Below, one piece after another: positions 38,603 to 47,602 of a stretch of DNA of 64,000 bases. Where the stretch lies: assembly GCF_900115065.1 (NCBI RefSeq), contig NZ_FOVE01000005.1, forward strand, positions 62,001-126,000, written 5' to 3'. The DNA comes from Formivibrio citricus. Its GTDB lineage: Bacteria > Pseudomonadota > Gammaproteobacteria > Burkholderiales > Chitinibacteraceae. The first letter of the stretch is position 1, and every line of letters starts with the position of its first letter. The position numbers were made by a program, and so were the translations under genes. The notes beneath the pieces were generated by a model, which worked only from the letters and a program-made list of their open reading frames with translations, did no database searches and was not told the origin of the DNA.

Positions 38603-40102
38603 TTACAAATTTTCCTCGCCCAGCGCTTCTTCCGTGAGTAACGGCGTCTTTTCGTCCTCGTCCAGGCGCACCTGTTCGATGCGGGTGAACTGGCGCGAAA
38701 TCTTCTCGCTGGTGGTGGCCACCTGCTGCACGTCGTCGTTGGCCTGGCGGATGTGGGTGGCCAGTTTCTTCATCCGGTCGTCGAAGCGGGCGAATTCCTG
38801 CCCCAGCTTGCCGAGCGCTTCCTTGATGATGTGCACCTGGCGGCGGGTTTCCACGTCCTTGATCACGGCGCGCGCGGTGTTGAGCACGGCCATCAGCGTG
38901 GTCGGGGAAACGATCCAGACCCGGCGGCTGTGCGCATGCTGCACCAACTCCGGGTGGTAGGCATGGATTTCGGCGAACACGGCTTCGGCCGGGACGAACA
39001 TCACCGCTCCGTCCGCCGTCACGTTGGGGATGATGTACTTGCTGGCGATGTCGTCGATATGCTTTTTCACGTCGGCCTTGAAGGCGCGCGTGGCCGCGAC
39101 CTTGTCGCCGGCCGGGTCGAACATGCGGTGGTAGTTTTCCAGCGGGAACTTCGAATCGACGGCGACCGTTCCGGTGGGCTCGGGCAGTTTCAGCAGGCAA
39201 TCGACCCGCACGCCGCCCGGCAAGGTAGCCTGCAATTCGTAGACCTGCGCCGGCAAAACGTTGCTGACGAGATGCTCCAGTTGAACTTCCCCGAACGCGC
39301 CGCGCGAGCGCTTGTCTCCCAGCAATTCCTGCAGGCTGACCACGTTGGTCGTCAGGCCGTCGATCTTCTTCTGCGCCTCGTCGATCGTCGCCAGGCGCGC
39401 CATGACGCTGGCAAAGGTCTCGTTGGTCTTTTTAAAACCTTCGTCGAGGCGCTCGGTCACCTTGCCGGAAATCTCGGCCAGACGGCCGTCCGCGGTCTGG
39501 GTCAGCTCGGCCACGCGCGCGCTCAGTTGCTGCGTGGACTGGTTGAGCGCGCTCTGCAGCAGATCCATCTCGCGCTTGGATTGCTCGGCCAGCATCTGCG
39601 CCAGCTTGAGCAGCACGTCCTCGCGCAGCGCATCCTGCTTGCCGCGCAAATCGGCTGAGATTTCGGCCAACTGTTTTGCCTCGTGCTCGCGCGATTCGGA
39701 CAGAGTGGTGGACAGCGTCAGGCGCAGGCCGGAAAGGCTTTCAGCCTGCGAGGCTTGCAGGCGCTCCAACACGTTGCGGGTTTCCTTGAGTTCGGCCGCG
39801 ACACTGCCGCGCAGGCGGTCGAACGATTCGTTCATGCTGTCGCGCAGGCGCTCGCCCGAGCGGGTCAGCGCCTCGTGCAGCAGGTTGCCGTGCTGGGTCA
39901 GCGCCGCATGCGTGCTTTCAGTTTGGCGCGACAGGCCATCGTGCAGCGCCGCCAGCATGGCGCGGTGCCGTTCCTCCATTTCCTGCCCCAGGAGTTCCAG
40001 CGTTTGCCGCTGCGCGGTTGTCAGGGCCTGCAGACGCAGCGCCACCCAGAAGCCGGCCAGCAACACGACCAGGATGGTAAGACCAAAAAGCAGTTCCAGC
40101 AT
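38603..40102 (-). CDS. rmuC: DNA recombination protein RmuC homologue
   Basis: A 499-residue protein with an N-terminal membrane helix (LLFGLTILVVLLAGFWVAL) and a long coiled coil (about 30-240). A C-terminal RmuC domain carries the nuclease-like segment (GAFGEVQLEHLVSNVLPAQV, VAVDSKFPLENYHRM, YIIPNVTADGAVMFVPAEA). RmuC limits DNA inversions between short inverted repeats; its biochemical activity is not settled. In this repeat-rich genome that role is notable. Diverges from flgA. Confidence 0.93.
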   Translation of the reverse strand: MLELLFGLTILVVLLAGFWVALRLQALTTAQRQTLELLGQEMEERHRAMLAALHDGLSRQTESTHAALTQHGNLLHEALTRSGERLRDSMNESFDRLRGSVAAELKETRNVLERLQASQAESLSGLRLTLSTTLSESREHEAKQLAEISADLRGKQDALREDVLLKLAQMLAEQSKREMDLLQSALNQSTQQLSARVAELTQTADGRLAEISGKVTERLDEGFKKTNETFASVMARLATIDEAQKKIDGLTTNVVSLQELLGDKRSRGAFGEVQLEHLVSNVLPAQVYELQATLPGGVRVDCLLKLPEPTGTVAVDSKFPLENYHRMFDPAGDKVAATRAFKADVKKHIDDIASKYIIPNVTADGAVMFVPAEAVFAEIHAYHPELVQHAHSRRVWIVSPTTLMAVLNTARAVIKDVETRRQVHIIKEALGKLGQEFARFDDRMKKLATHIRQANDDVQQVATTSEKISRQFTRIEQVRLDEDEKTPLLTEEALGEENL

Positions 40103-40170
40103 GGGGTGTTCCTTTTTTTGTACTGGCGGAATTGTAGGCGACTAATCCGGCGAAGCCTATAATCGGCATC

Positions 40171-40866
40171 ATGAAACCTGCCCTCCGAACTTTTCTTGCC
40201 CTCCTGCTTTGCATTTCGAGCCTGCCCGCCATGGGTGCGGAGCGGCAAAGCATGGCCGCCGTCCGGAAAAACGTGCAATCCTGGCTGGACCAGGCGCTGG
40301 CCAATTCGCCGGGGACGCCCTCATACAAGATCGGCGAGACGGACAGCCGCTTGCGGCTCGATGCCTGCCAGGACATGCAGATCAGCTTGCCCACCGGCTA
40401 TCGGCTTCTGGGCAAGACCATGGTGCGCGTGCAGTGCATCAGCGGCGCGTCCTGGTCGTTTTCCATTCCGATCCAGGTATCGATCAACGCCACCTACTAT
40501 GCAGCGGCGCGTCCGCTGGCTGCGGGGCAGGAAATCCGCGAAGGCGATCTGGCGCCGCAACAGGGCGATCTGGCCGCCCTGCCCGGCTCGGTGGTTCTCG
40601 ATCCTTCCCGCGCCATCGGGCGCACGCTGAATTCCCCCGTCGCAGCCGGCAACCCGTTGCGCCAGGAAATGCTGCGCGCCCAGATAGTCATCCGCCAGCA
40701 TCAAAAGGTTCGCCTGATTTTCCGCAGCGGGGACATAGAGGTCGTGAACGAGGGAACGGCGCTGGGCAATGCCGCCGAAGGCCAGCCGGTGCGCGTCAAG
40801 GTCAGCAACGGCCAGACGGTTCAGGGCATCGCGCGCGCCGATGGCTCGGTTGATATGGGGCGTTGA
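40171..40866 (+). CDS. flgA: Flagellar P-ring assembly chaperone FlgA
   Basis: A 231-residue exported protein. A signal peptide ends near AMGA, followed by an N-terminal domain (SRLRLDACQDMQISLPTGY, VRVQC) and a SAF domain (YYAAARPLAAGQEIREGDLA ... GRTLNSPVAAGNPLRQEML), ending VRVKVSNGQTVQGIARADGS. FlgA helps polymerise FlgI into the P-ring in the periplasm. No other flagellar gene is in the window; flgA usually heads or borders the flgBCDEFGHIJKL cluster. It may be a detached copy, or the flagellar genes lie elsewhere. Confidence 0.9.
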   Translation: MKPALRTFLALLLCISSLPAMGAERQSMAAVRKNVQSWLDQALANSPGTPSYKIGETDSRLRLDACQDMQISLPTGYRLLGKTMVRVQCISGASWSFSIPIQVSINATYYAAARPLAAGQEIREGDLAPQQGDLAALPGSVVLDPSRAIGRTLNSPVAAGNPLRQEMLRAQIVIRQHQKVRLIFRSGDIEVVNEGTALGNAAEGQPVRVKVSNGQTVQGIARADGSVDMGR

Positions 40867-40987
40867 TACGCAAGGAATCTTGCGGTTCTGTCATAAAACA
40901 GTATTGTTCAAATCCACCTTTGGCAAAGGCTATCTCCCAAAGTTGTATTGCAAGCCGCAAGCTTGATTGGTTATGCCGGAATCAGGC

Positions 40988-41210
40988 TCGTCATACCGGC
41001 GAAAGCCGGTATCCAGGCAGCAATCTGAGCAAAACCTCTGGATTCCGGCCTACGCCGGAATGACGAAGCAGGTTGCAACACGGTTCTGGTACAGAGCTGC
41101 CGTACCCGTCTAGCAGCCGCTGACGGGTTAAAACCCGTCCTACATTAAAGCGGCTTCGTTGCTGGATACCGGCCTACACCGGTATGACGACAAAAATTCA
41201 AACATCACTT
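40988..41210. repeat. Cluster of dispersed palindromic repeats
   Basis: The 353-bp gap between flgA and the Lon-family gene holds ATACCGGCGAAAGCCGGTAT, then ATTCCGGCCTACGCCGGAAT, then a GACGGG...CCCGTCCTAC unit (41125-41145), then another ATACCGGC...GCCGGTAT copy with the AAAATTCAAACATCAC tail. Nothing coding is evident. Confidence 0.85.
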
Positions 41211-41219
41211 ATCAAACAT

Positions 41220-43631
41220 TCACGACCGTTCCTTCGAACGGTTCTTCGCCTTCTTCCCCGCCGCCAGCGATTTTCTGATGTCCACCCACTCGGCCAGCCG
41301 TGCAGCCACCCGCTGGTTGATGCTTCCCGACGGGTAGTTGCCCTTGCTGTCGGCTTCCCCAGCCGGCAGGCCGGTCAACAGGGCAACCGCCTGATCGACG
41401 TTTTCCACCGCGTAAATATGGAAGTGCCCGGCCTGCGCTGCGGCGACCACATCCCAGCGCAGCATGAGATGCTTGACGTTGGCGGCGGGGATCAACACCC
41501 CCTGCTCGCCGGTCAGCCCGCGCGCTACGCAGATATCGAAAAAGCCCTCGATCTTTTCGTTGACCGCGCCGATGGCCTGCGCCTGGCCTAGCTGGTTGAC
41601 CGATCCGGTGATCGCGAACGATTGCTTGATCGGCACGTTGGCAAGGCGCGAGAGCAGCACGCACAGTTCGGCCATCGAGGCACTATCGCCGTCGATCATC
41701 CCGTAGGACTGCTCGAATACGAGGCTCGCGGAAAACGCCAGCGGCCGGCTTTGCCCGTAGCGCGCGGCAAGGAAGGCGGAAAGGATCAGCACGCCCTTGG
41801 AGTGGATGGCGCCCGAGAGCTTGACCTCGCGCTCGATGTTGACGAGGTCGCCCTCGCCCAGCCGCGCGGTCGCGGTAATCCGCGTCGGCATGGCAAAGGC
41901 GAAATCGCCGAGCGAGAGCACCGAGAGCGCATTGATCTGCCCCGTCACCGCGCCCTGCGTATCGATCATCAGCGTGCCGCGCAGGATTTCCTCGTGCAGG
42001 CGCGAGCGCAGCCGGTCCTGGCGGTGGATCTGGGTATCGATGGCCTGCTGCACGTCCGCCGCGCCGATAACCGCACGCCCGGCTTCGTGCGCCCAGTAAT
42101 CGGATTCGCGCAAGAGATCGGCCACGCTGCGCATGTGGGTGGACAGCCGCTCCGAATCGCCGACAAGGCGCGCGCCGTACTCGATCACCCGTGCCACCGC
42201 GCCGCGGTCCAGCGGGCGCAGTTTTTCCTTGCGGCACAGCGTGGCCACGAGGCGCGCATACAGCATGTGGCTGTCCGGATTGCGCTCGATGCGTTCCTCG
42301 AAATCCGCCACCACCTTGAACAGCTCGCCGAAATCCGGATCGTATTGCTCCAGCAGGTAATACAGCAGCCGGTCGCCGAACAGGACGATTTTCACGTCGA
42401 GCGGAATCGGCTCGGGCTCCAGCGAAACCGTGCTCACGATGCTCAGCATCTGGCCCAGCGATTCGATGCGGATTTCGCGCGTTTGCAGCGCCCGCTTCAA
42501 GCCTTCCCATGCGAAAGGCTGCATCAGCACCTTGCGGATATCGAGCAGCAGGTAGCCGCCGTTGGCTTGGTGCAAGGCGCCCGGCTTGATCAGCGTGAAG
42601 TCGGTCACCAGCGCGCCCATCTGGGAAATGTGCTCGACCCGCCCGACCAGGTTGCTGTAGCTCGGGCTATCCTCGCTGACGATGGGCGCGCCGTGCTTCT
42701 GCCCGTCGGTCACGAGCACGTTCACCTCGTAGCGGTGGAAAGCATGGTGCGCCATCTCGCCTGTGTTGGCCGATTCCTCCTGCTTGCGGAAGTCGTCGCC
42801 GTGCTCGACCATGTTCTGCTGCACCACGTCCAGGTATTTGAGTACTTCCGGCAGTCCGGCATAGTCTTCGCGCAGGTCGTTGATGAGGTGTTCGACCACG
42901 GACAGCATCGTTTCGCGGTTGAGCTGCTTCACCCGCTCGCTGCGCGCCTTGCGCCATTGCGGAATCTGCCGCAGGATTTTCGCCAGGCGGTCCTGCAACT
43001 CCGAGATGACCGTTGCCAGCCGGCGTTTTTCCTTCTCGGGCAGTTTTTCGTATTCCTCCTGCGGAATCACCTCATGATCGCGCGTCGGCGCGAAGGCGAA
43101 CCCGTCGGGCGTGCGCAGCAGCGCAACGCCCTTGGCATCGGCATCCTCGCCCAGCGCCTTGAACGTCTCTTCCTGCTGCCGGCTGTATTCGTCCTGGATC
43201 GCGGTGATCTTGGTGCGGTATTCCTCGCTGTCGAACGAAGCAGGAATCGCCGTGCGCAGGTAATCGACCAGCCGCTCCATGTCGCGCCGCAAATCAGCGC
43301 CCTTGCCGGTCGGCAGCCTGAGCGCGAGCGGCTTGTGCGGATCGGAGAAATTGTTGATGTAGCACCAGTCGAAAGGCGCGGGTTCGGACCTGGCTTTTTT
43401 CTCCAGCAACTGCTGCACCATGCTGCGCTTGCCCATCCCCGACGGCCCAAGCACGAAGAGGTTGTACCCCTCCTGCCGGATGCCGGCGCCGAAGCGCACC
43501 GCATTCATGGCGCGCGTCTGGCCGATGATCTCCGTCAAGTCTTCAAGCTCGGCGGTGGTCTGGAAACTGAACTGCAGCGGATCGCAGGGATGGTGGAGTT
43601 GTTGCGGAGCCAGCGGTGGAAGGGGTGTCAT
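41220..43631 (-). CDS. Lon-family ATP-dependent protease (LonB/LonC-like, AAA plus Lon_C)
   Basis: An 803-residue protein. An N-terminal AAA region has the P-loop GPSGMGKRSMVQ near residue 64, followed by a long helical insert (about 150-290) and a second AAA-like part (HQANGGYLLLDIRKVLMQPF). The C-terminal serine-lysine protease domain has the catalytic Ser in DGDSASMAELCVLL (about 647) and Lys in GAVNEKIEGFFD (about 690). It lacks the N-terminal substrate domain of LonA and resembles E. coli YcbZ (LonH). Substrates unknown. Convergent with flgA through a repeat cluster. Confidence 0.9.
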   Translation of the reverse strand: MTPLPPLAPQQLHHPCDPLQFSFQTTAELEDLTEIIGQTRAMNAVRFGAGIRQEGYNLFVLGPSGMGKRSMVQQLLEKKARSEPAPFDWCYINNFSDPHKPLALRLPTGKGADLRRDMERLVDYLRTAIPASFDSEEYRTKITAIQDEYSRQQEETFKALGEDADAKGVALLRTPDGFAFAPTRDHEVIPQEEYEKLPEKEKRRLATVISELQDRLAKILRQIPQWRKARSERVKQLNRETMLSVVEHLINDLREDYAGLPEVLKYLDVVQQNMVEHGDDFRKQEESANTGEMAHHAFHRYEVNVLVTDGQKHGAPIVSEDSPSYSNLVGRVEHISQMGALVTDFTLIKPGALHQANGGYLLLDIRKVLMQPFAWEGLKRALQTREIRIESLGQMLSIVSTVSLEPEPIPLDVKIVLFGDRLLYYLLEQYDPDFGELFKVVADFEERIERNPDSHMLYARLVATLCRKEKLRPLDRGAVARVIEYGARLVGDSERLSTHMRSVADLLRESDYWAHEAGRAVIGAADVQQAIDTQIHRQDRLRSRLHEEILRGTLMIDTQGAVTGQINALSVLSLGDFAFAMPTRITATARLGEGDLVNIEREVKLSGAIHSKGVLILSAFLAARYGQSRPLAFSASLVFEQSYGMIDGDSASMAELCVLLSRLANVPIKQSFAITGSVNQLGQAQAIGAVNEKIEGFFDICVARGLTGEQGVLIPAANVKHLMLRWDVVAAAQAGHFHIYAVENVDQAVALLTGLPAGEADSKGNYPSGSINQRVAARLAEWVDIRKSLAAGKKAKNRSKERS

Positions 43632-43819
43632 TTTTTTCTTCCCGGCAGGTGGGTTCTTCTTTCAATATAAGCAGTTGCTGCCTGCTTGCTGGAAGAAATT
43701 CGTTGCTGGCGGTGCGGGGGCGTGCTTTCCAAGCGCAGCATGGAAGGTGTAATCTTTTGTTCAGCATGTCGCGCGTCTTGGCCCTGCGGGGTTAACGGCA
43801 GTGACGTTTTATTTGAATA

Positions 43820-43836
43820 CGCCACCAGTGGTGGCG
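43820..43836. promoter_or_regulatory. Perfect palindrome upstream of the AbiJ-like gene
   Basis: CGCCACC-AGT-GGTGGCG has 7-bp arms and lies 30 bp before the GTG start. It could be an operator for this gene; no regulator is encoded next to it. Confidence 0.4.
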
Positions 43837-43865
43837 ATACCACGTTATGCATAGGATAAGAATCC

Positions 43866-44801
43866 GTGGCCATTTTTGATCTCTTTTCTAAGCGGCAGAA
43901 GAAACTCAGGGGTGAAATGCCGGATGTCTACCAATATTCGGATATCCCACACGCGCTTCGCGTACAGATCGTTCATATCTGGATGGACACTCTTGGCAAT
44001 GCAGAAAACTATTGGAACGGCAAAGTTAACGAGGCCTACAAATTCATAGTGGATACTTTGTGTCGTGAATATGGCATTTTCAGGCTTGCCGGTGCAAAAA
44101 ATTACGGAAACCGCGAGTACTTAGAAGAGTTTGTAAATGCATTCCTAAACGAAAGAGACACTGAAAAATGCCTCGACTTCATCGAACTGGCATTTAAGGT
44201 GATAGATCTCTTCACAAGGGATTACGAATACTTGCGACGAAGTCGCGCATCGCAAAAGGCAGATGAATCAATTGACGAATTAAATTCAAGATTCAAGGAG
44301 CATGGTGTAGGGTATCAATTCACCGACGGTGAAATGATCAGGGTTGATTCGGAGCTTATTCATTCCGAGGTAATAAAGCCCGCTCTTCGTCTTTTGAATC
44401 AAAAACACTATGCCGGCGCGCACGAGGAGTTTTTGAAGGCGCACGAGCACTACAGGCACGAGCGGCACAAAGAATCTCTCAACGAATGCCTAAAGTCATT
44501 CGAAAGCGTTATGAAAGCAATTTGTGACAAGAGAAGCTGGGCATATCCATCCGGAGCAACCGCGAAGGCACTAATTCAAGTTTGCCTTGACAACAACCTT
44601 ATTCCATCCTTCTGGCAGCAGAGTTTTGGCTCGCTACGAAGCCTGCTCGAGAGTAGTGTCCCAACTGGACGAAACAAACTCGGCGGGCATGGTCAAGGAT
44701 CAGAGTCCTTCTCTGTTCCAAGCCATCTCGTCGCGTACATGTTGCACATGACAGCAGCCTCGATCGTCTTTCTCGCAGAAGCTGAAGCGAGCATGCCGTA
44801 A
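43866..44801 (+). CDS. AbiJ-like / STM4504 family protein, putative defence HEPN protein
   Basis: A 311-residue protein starting with GTG (AGGA upstream). The opening MAIFDLFSKRQKKLRGEMPD and PHALRVQIVHIWMDTLGN match what I recall of the STM4504/CBY_0614 family, which has an AbiJ-type N-terminal domain. The C-terminal part (about 190-305) looks like an Abi_C / HEPN domain; R269 and H275 in RNKLGGHG fit the R-x(4-6)-H motif of HEPN RNases. The gene is clearly AT-richer than its neighbours and uses many AAA, AAT and TTT codons, so it was probably acquired recently. No partner gene is adjacent. A role in abortive infection is inference. Confidence 0.7.
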   Translation: MAIFDLFSKRQKKLRGEMPDVYQYSDIPHALRVQIVHIWMDTLGNAENYWNGKVNEAYKFIVDTLCREYGIFRLAGAKNYGNREYLEEFVNAFLNERDTEKCLDFIELAFKVIDLFTRDYEYLRRSRASQKADESIDELNSRFKEHGVGYQFTDGEMIRVDSELIHSEVIKPALRLLNQKHYAGAHEEFLKAHEHYRHERHKESLNECLKSFESVMKAICDKRSWAYPSGATAKALIQVCLDNNLIPSFWQQSFGSLRSLLESSVPTGRNKLGGHGQGSESFSVPSHLVAYMLHMTAASIVFLAEAEASMP

Positions 44802-44924
44802 TGCATAACCTACAGTCGAGCGGGACAGCCAAAAGCTGCGCTTTTGGTTCCCTCCGCTTCGCTTCGGCTGCCCCTCACTTCCACGTTGAAGCTGTAAAAA
44901 ACCCACCAACCTCTACCATCCCGC

Positions 44925-44997
44925 CGCAAGCCGGTATCCAGCAACAAAGCCACCCCGGCCTGCGCCGGGGAATCAATGGGGTCAGACTCGATTGATT
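44925..44997. repeat. Palindromic repeat cluster overlapping the 3' end of the next gene
   Basis: AGCCGGTATCCAGC and CCGGCCTGCGCCGGGG (ATACCGGC family) are followed by AATCAAT...ATTGATT around GGGGTCAGACTCG. The last unit covers the final codons and stop of the minus-strand kinase-fusion gene. Confidence 0.7.
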
Positions 44998-46571
44998 TGG
45001 AGTCGCCCACCAATCTCCTCCAGCGCCTTGCCGATCCCGTCCTGCGCCGTATCGACCACGACCACCCTACCCCGTTCATCCTCGCCCAGCGCATCGGCGT
45101 TCGCCAGTTGCTGCGCGAGCACGGCGGGGTTGGCTTCCGAGGCGTCGTAGCCATGGCTGACACGCACGGCGAGGCGTTGCAGCAGCACGCTGGCCGGGGC
45201 CTGGCAATCCAGGATCAGGAACGGGATGTCTTTTGCCTGCGCCAGATCGCGGAACAACTGGCGCTGCCAGCGGAGCAGGAAGGCGGCGTCGACGATGACC
45301 GGGCAACCGGCGCTCACGATGGTTTCGGCCAGCGTCTTGAGGTATTCATAGGTCGCAGTGGTGGCTGCAGTGGTGTAGAGCCCGCCGCCGATGGCCGACC
45401 CGCTGCGCGCGAGCGGCGGCAGGCCGTGCAGGCGTTTGCGCTCCACGTCCGAGCGCAGGCAGACGGCACCGAAACTCGCCGCAAGCTGGCGTGCGGCCGT
45501 GCTCTTGCCGGAGCCGGAAAAGCCGTGCGTGACGATCACGGCGGGGGTTCGGGGCTGTAACGCCGCGGTGGCAAAGTCCAGATAGGCGCTCTGGCTGGCG
45601 TTCGCCGCCTCCCGCTCCGTGGCAGCCAGGGCCGTATCTTGCGCACGTAGCCCTGCCACCTTGGCGCGCACCAGCGCACGGTAGACCTCGTAGAAGCGCC
45701 ATGTTTCAAGACCGGCGTAATCGCCGGTGATTTCCAGCCAGCCGTTGAGCAACCGCCAGGCATGGTCCGGCCGGCCGTGCACGGCGAGATCCATCGTCAG
45801 GAACGCCAGATCGTTGAACACGTCGATCCAGCGCAGCTCGTCGCTGAATTCGATGCAGTCGAAAACCAGCGGCTGGCCGTCGAAGAGCAGCATGTTGCCA
45901 AGATGCAGGTCGCCGTGGCATTCGCGCACCAGGCCCTGCGCCTTGCGCTGCCGGAACACGGGTTCAAGACGCGCGAGTTCGGCTTCGCTCCAGCGTTGCA
46001 GCTCGGCAAGCCGCAGCGGGCAGGCATCGGGCCGTTCGCGGAAAAATGCAAAGTTGGCATCGACCGGCGCGCGGATGCATTCCGGGCTGCCCCACGGGGA
46101 TTGCGCATCGGCAATCGGCGCGCACTGGTGGAACCCGGCAAGCTCCGCTGCCAGCGCATCGACCTGCACTTCGCCCTGCCCGTTGCGGGCCAGGACTTGG
46201 TCGAGCAAGTCCTGCTGACTGAATTGCCGCATCTTCACGGCATATTCCAGCGCACCGTCATCCTGGCCAAAGCGTGGACTATCCGGCGCGCCACTGATGA
46301 CAACCGTTTCGAGATAGAGCTGCGGCGCCAGGCGCCGATTGAGGCGCAGCTCCTCGTTGCAGTAGAAACGCCGCTTTTCGAGCGTGGTGTAATCGACAAA
46401 GCCAAGATCCACGGCTTTCTTGATCTTGTAGGCGAACGGCCCCGTCAGCAGCACGAAGGAGATATGCGTTTCGATCACGCACACCTCATCGACCGGATGC
46501 GGGTAGCAAGCCGGGTTTTTGAGCGCTTCAACAAGCTGGCGTTGTGCTGGCGGGGCGGTGCCCGATGTCAT
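44982..46571 (-). CDS. Fused aminoglycoside-phosphotransferase-like / AAA kinase protein
   Basis: A 529-residue two-domain protein. The N-terminal half (1-330) is APH/choline kinase-like, with the catalytic loop HGDLHLGNMLL (about residue 218) and the metal-binding FDCIEF. The C-terminal half (about 335-520) is a P-loop kinase with GFSGSGKST and the helical lid of gluconate-kinase-like enzymes. Such fusions are widespread in proteobacteria; the substrate is unknown, and antibiotic resistance should not be assumed. The last codons (QINRV, stop) come from a palindromic repeat, so the natural C-terminus may have been replaced. Confidence 0.85.
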   Translation of the reverse strand: MTSGTAPPAQRQLVEALKNPACYPHPVDEVCVIETHISFVLLTGPFAYKIKKAVDLGFVDYTTLEKRRFYCNEELRLNRRLAPQLYLETVVISGAPDSPRFGQDDGALEYAVKMRQFSQQDLLDQVLARNGQGEVQVDALAAELAGFHQCAPIADAQSPWGSPECIRAPVDANFAFFRERPDACPLRLAELQRWSEAELARLEPVFRQRKAQGLVRECHGDLHLGNMLLFDGQPLVFDCIEFSDELRWIDVFNDLAFLTMDLAVHGRPDHAWRLLNGWLEITGDYAGLETWRFYEVYRALVRAKVAGLRAQDTALAATEREAANASQSAYLDFATAALQPRTPAVIVTHGFSGSGKSTAARQLAASFGAVCLRSDVERKRLHGLPPLARSGSAIGGGLYTTAATTATYEYLKTLAETIVSAGCPVIVDAAFLLRWQRQLFRDLAQAKDIPFLILDCQAPASVLLQRLAVRVSHGYDASEANPAVLAQQLANADALGEDERGRVVVVDTAQDGIGKALEEIGGRLQINRV

Positions 46572-46618
46572 GCAGGCGCTCCTTCATCCAAAATTTTCCA
46601 AGGCGTTTTCATTAGCGA

Positions 46619-46728
46619 GTAGCCCGGATGAAACTACGTGAAATCCGGGGCTTTCGTTGGGGGGGCACAAACTCGGTTTGTCTTTGAACCTGTGCCCCCG
46701 GATTTCGCTGCGCTGCATCCGGACTACC
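46619..46728. repeat. BIME-like repeat, inverted CCCGGAT units
   Basis: GTAGCCCGGATGAAACTACG, AAATCCGGGG and, further on, CCCCCGGATTTCGC with GCATCCGGACTAC in inverted order. Same family as 35262-35370. Confidence 0.8.
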
Positions 46729-46771
46729 CGCTTTTTCTCCCTCCCACAGACCCATCCCGCGAGGGGAGCGC

Positions 46772-46847
46772 GTAGGTCGGATAAGCCGTAGGCGCCATCC
46801 GACGCGTAAACCACAATCGTCGGAAGGCGCTTTGCTTTTCCGACCTA
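46772..46847. repeat. Dispersed GTAGGTCGGAT repeat
   Basis: GTAGGTCGGATAAGCCGTAG, GCGCCATCCGACGCGTAAAC, then CGGAAGGCGCTTTGC and CCGACCTAC. The reverse complement recurs almost base for base at 49302-49375, about 2.5 kb away. Confidence 0.85.
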
Positions 46848-46861
46848 CTCGCTACTTACTG

Positions 46862-47563
46862 TCATGCTGCCTCCCCGCCTCTGCCAACGAACACGGGCTC
46901 GCCGCGTTCCAGTGCCGAGAAGATCACGGGCAGGATTTCTCGGGTGGTGATTTCGCCTTTTTCATCCTTGCAGATCAGCAGCAACTGCTGGTAGCAAGAC
47001 GGCCCCACGGGCAACACCATGCGCCCGCCGTTTTTGAGCTGATCGACCAACGCTGGCGGGATCCACTGCGGCGCGGCGGTGACGATCACCTTGTCGTAGG
47101 GGGCATGCTCGGGCCAGCCGAGGTGCCCGTTGCCGACCCTGATCTCGACATTGTCGTATCCCAGCCGCACCAGCCGTTCCCGCGCCTGGCGCGCCAGACC
47201 TTCGATCAGCTCGACACTGTAGACCTGCCGCGCGAGCCGGGTCAGGATCGAGGTCTGGTAGCCCAGCCCGGAGCCGATTTCGAGCACCGTTTCATCGGGT
47301 TGCAGTTGCAGCAGGTCCGTCATCAGCGCCACGATGAAGGGCTGGGAGATCGTCTTGCCGTAGCCGATCGGCAGCGGACGGTTCTGGTAGGCATGGGCCA
47401 GCATGTCGTCGGGGACGAACGCATGGCGCGGCACACGGCCCATGACCTCCATGACCCGCGCATCGAGTTGCGCCTTGCCGAGATACTCGCATACGTCCGC
47501 GGCCTCGCTGGCGATGTCTTCCAGCATGCATCGGCGCTGCCGGGCGAACCATTCCTCGTCCAT
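46862..47563 (-). CDS. pcm: Protein-L-isoaspartate O-methyltransferase
   Basis: A 233-residue SAM enzyme that repairs isoaspartyl residues in aged proteins. RHAFVPDDMLAHAYQNRPLP, the active-site region GYGKTISQPFIVALM and the SAM motif VLEIGSGLGYQTSILTRLA are typical. It stands alone between repeat-filled gaps on both sides. Confidence 0.95.
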   Translation of the reverse strand: MDEEWFARQRRCMLEDIASEAADVCEYLGKAQLDARVMEVMGRVPRHAFVPDDMLAHAYQNRPLPIGYGKTISQPFIVALMTDLLQLQPDETVLEIGSGLGYQTSILTRLARQVYSVELIEGLARQARERLVRLGYDNVEIRVGNGHLGWPEHAPYDKVIVTAAPQWIPPALVDQLKNGGRMVLPVGPSCYQQLLLICKDEKGEITTREILPVIFSALERGEPVFVGRGGEAA

Positions 47564-47602
47564 CGCACTCCTCTTCTTTTCACTTTCTTTGTCAGCAATG
47601 CC

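Noticed and set aside
41622-43670. Long plus-strand open frame (about 680 codons) opposite the Lon-family gene
   Set aside because: It lies fully antisense to a well-supported protease. The translation is rich in His, Arg and Gln with no domain, as expected of a shadow frame in GC-rich DNA.
44982-46571. Aminoglycoside resistance gene
   Set aside because: Only the APH fold is shared; the fusion to a P-loop kinase is a common housekeeping-type architecture with unknown substrate.
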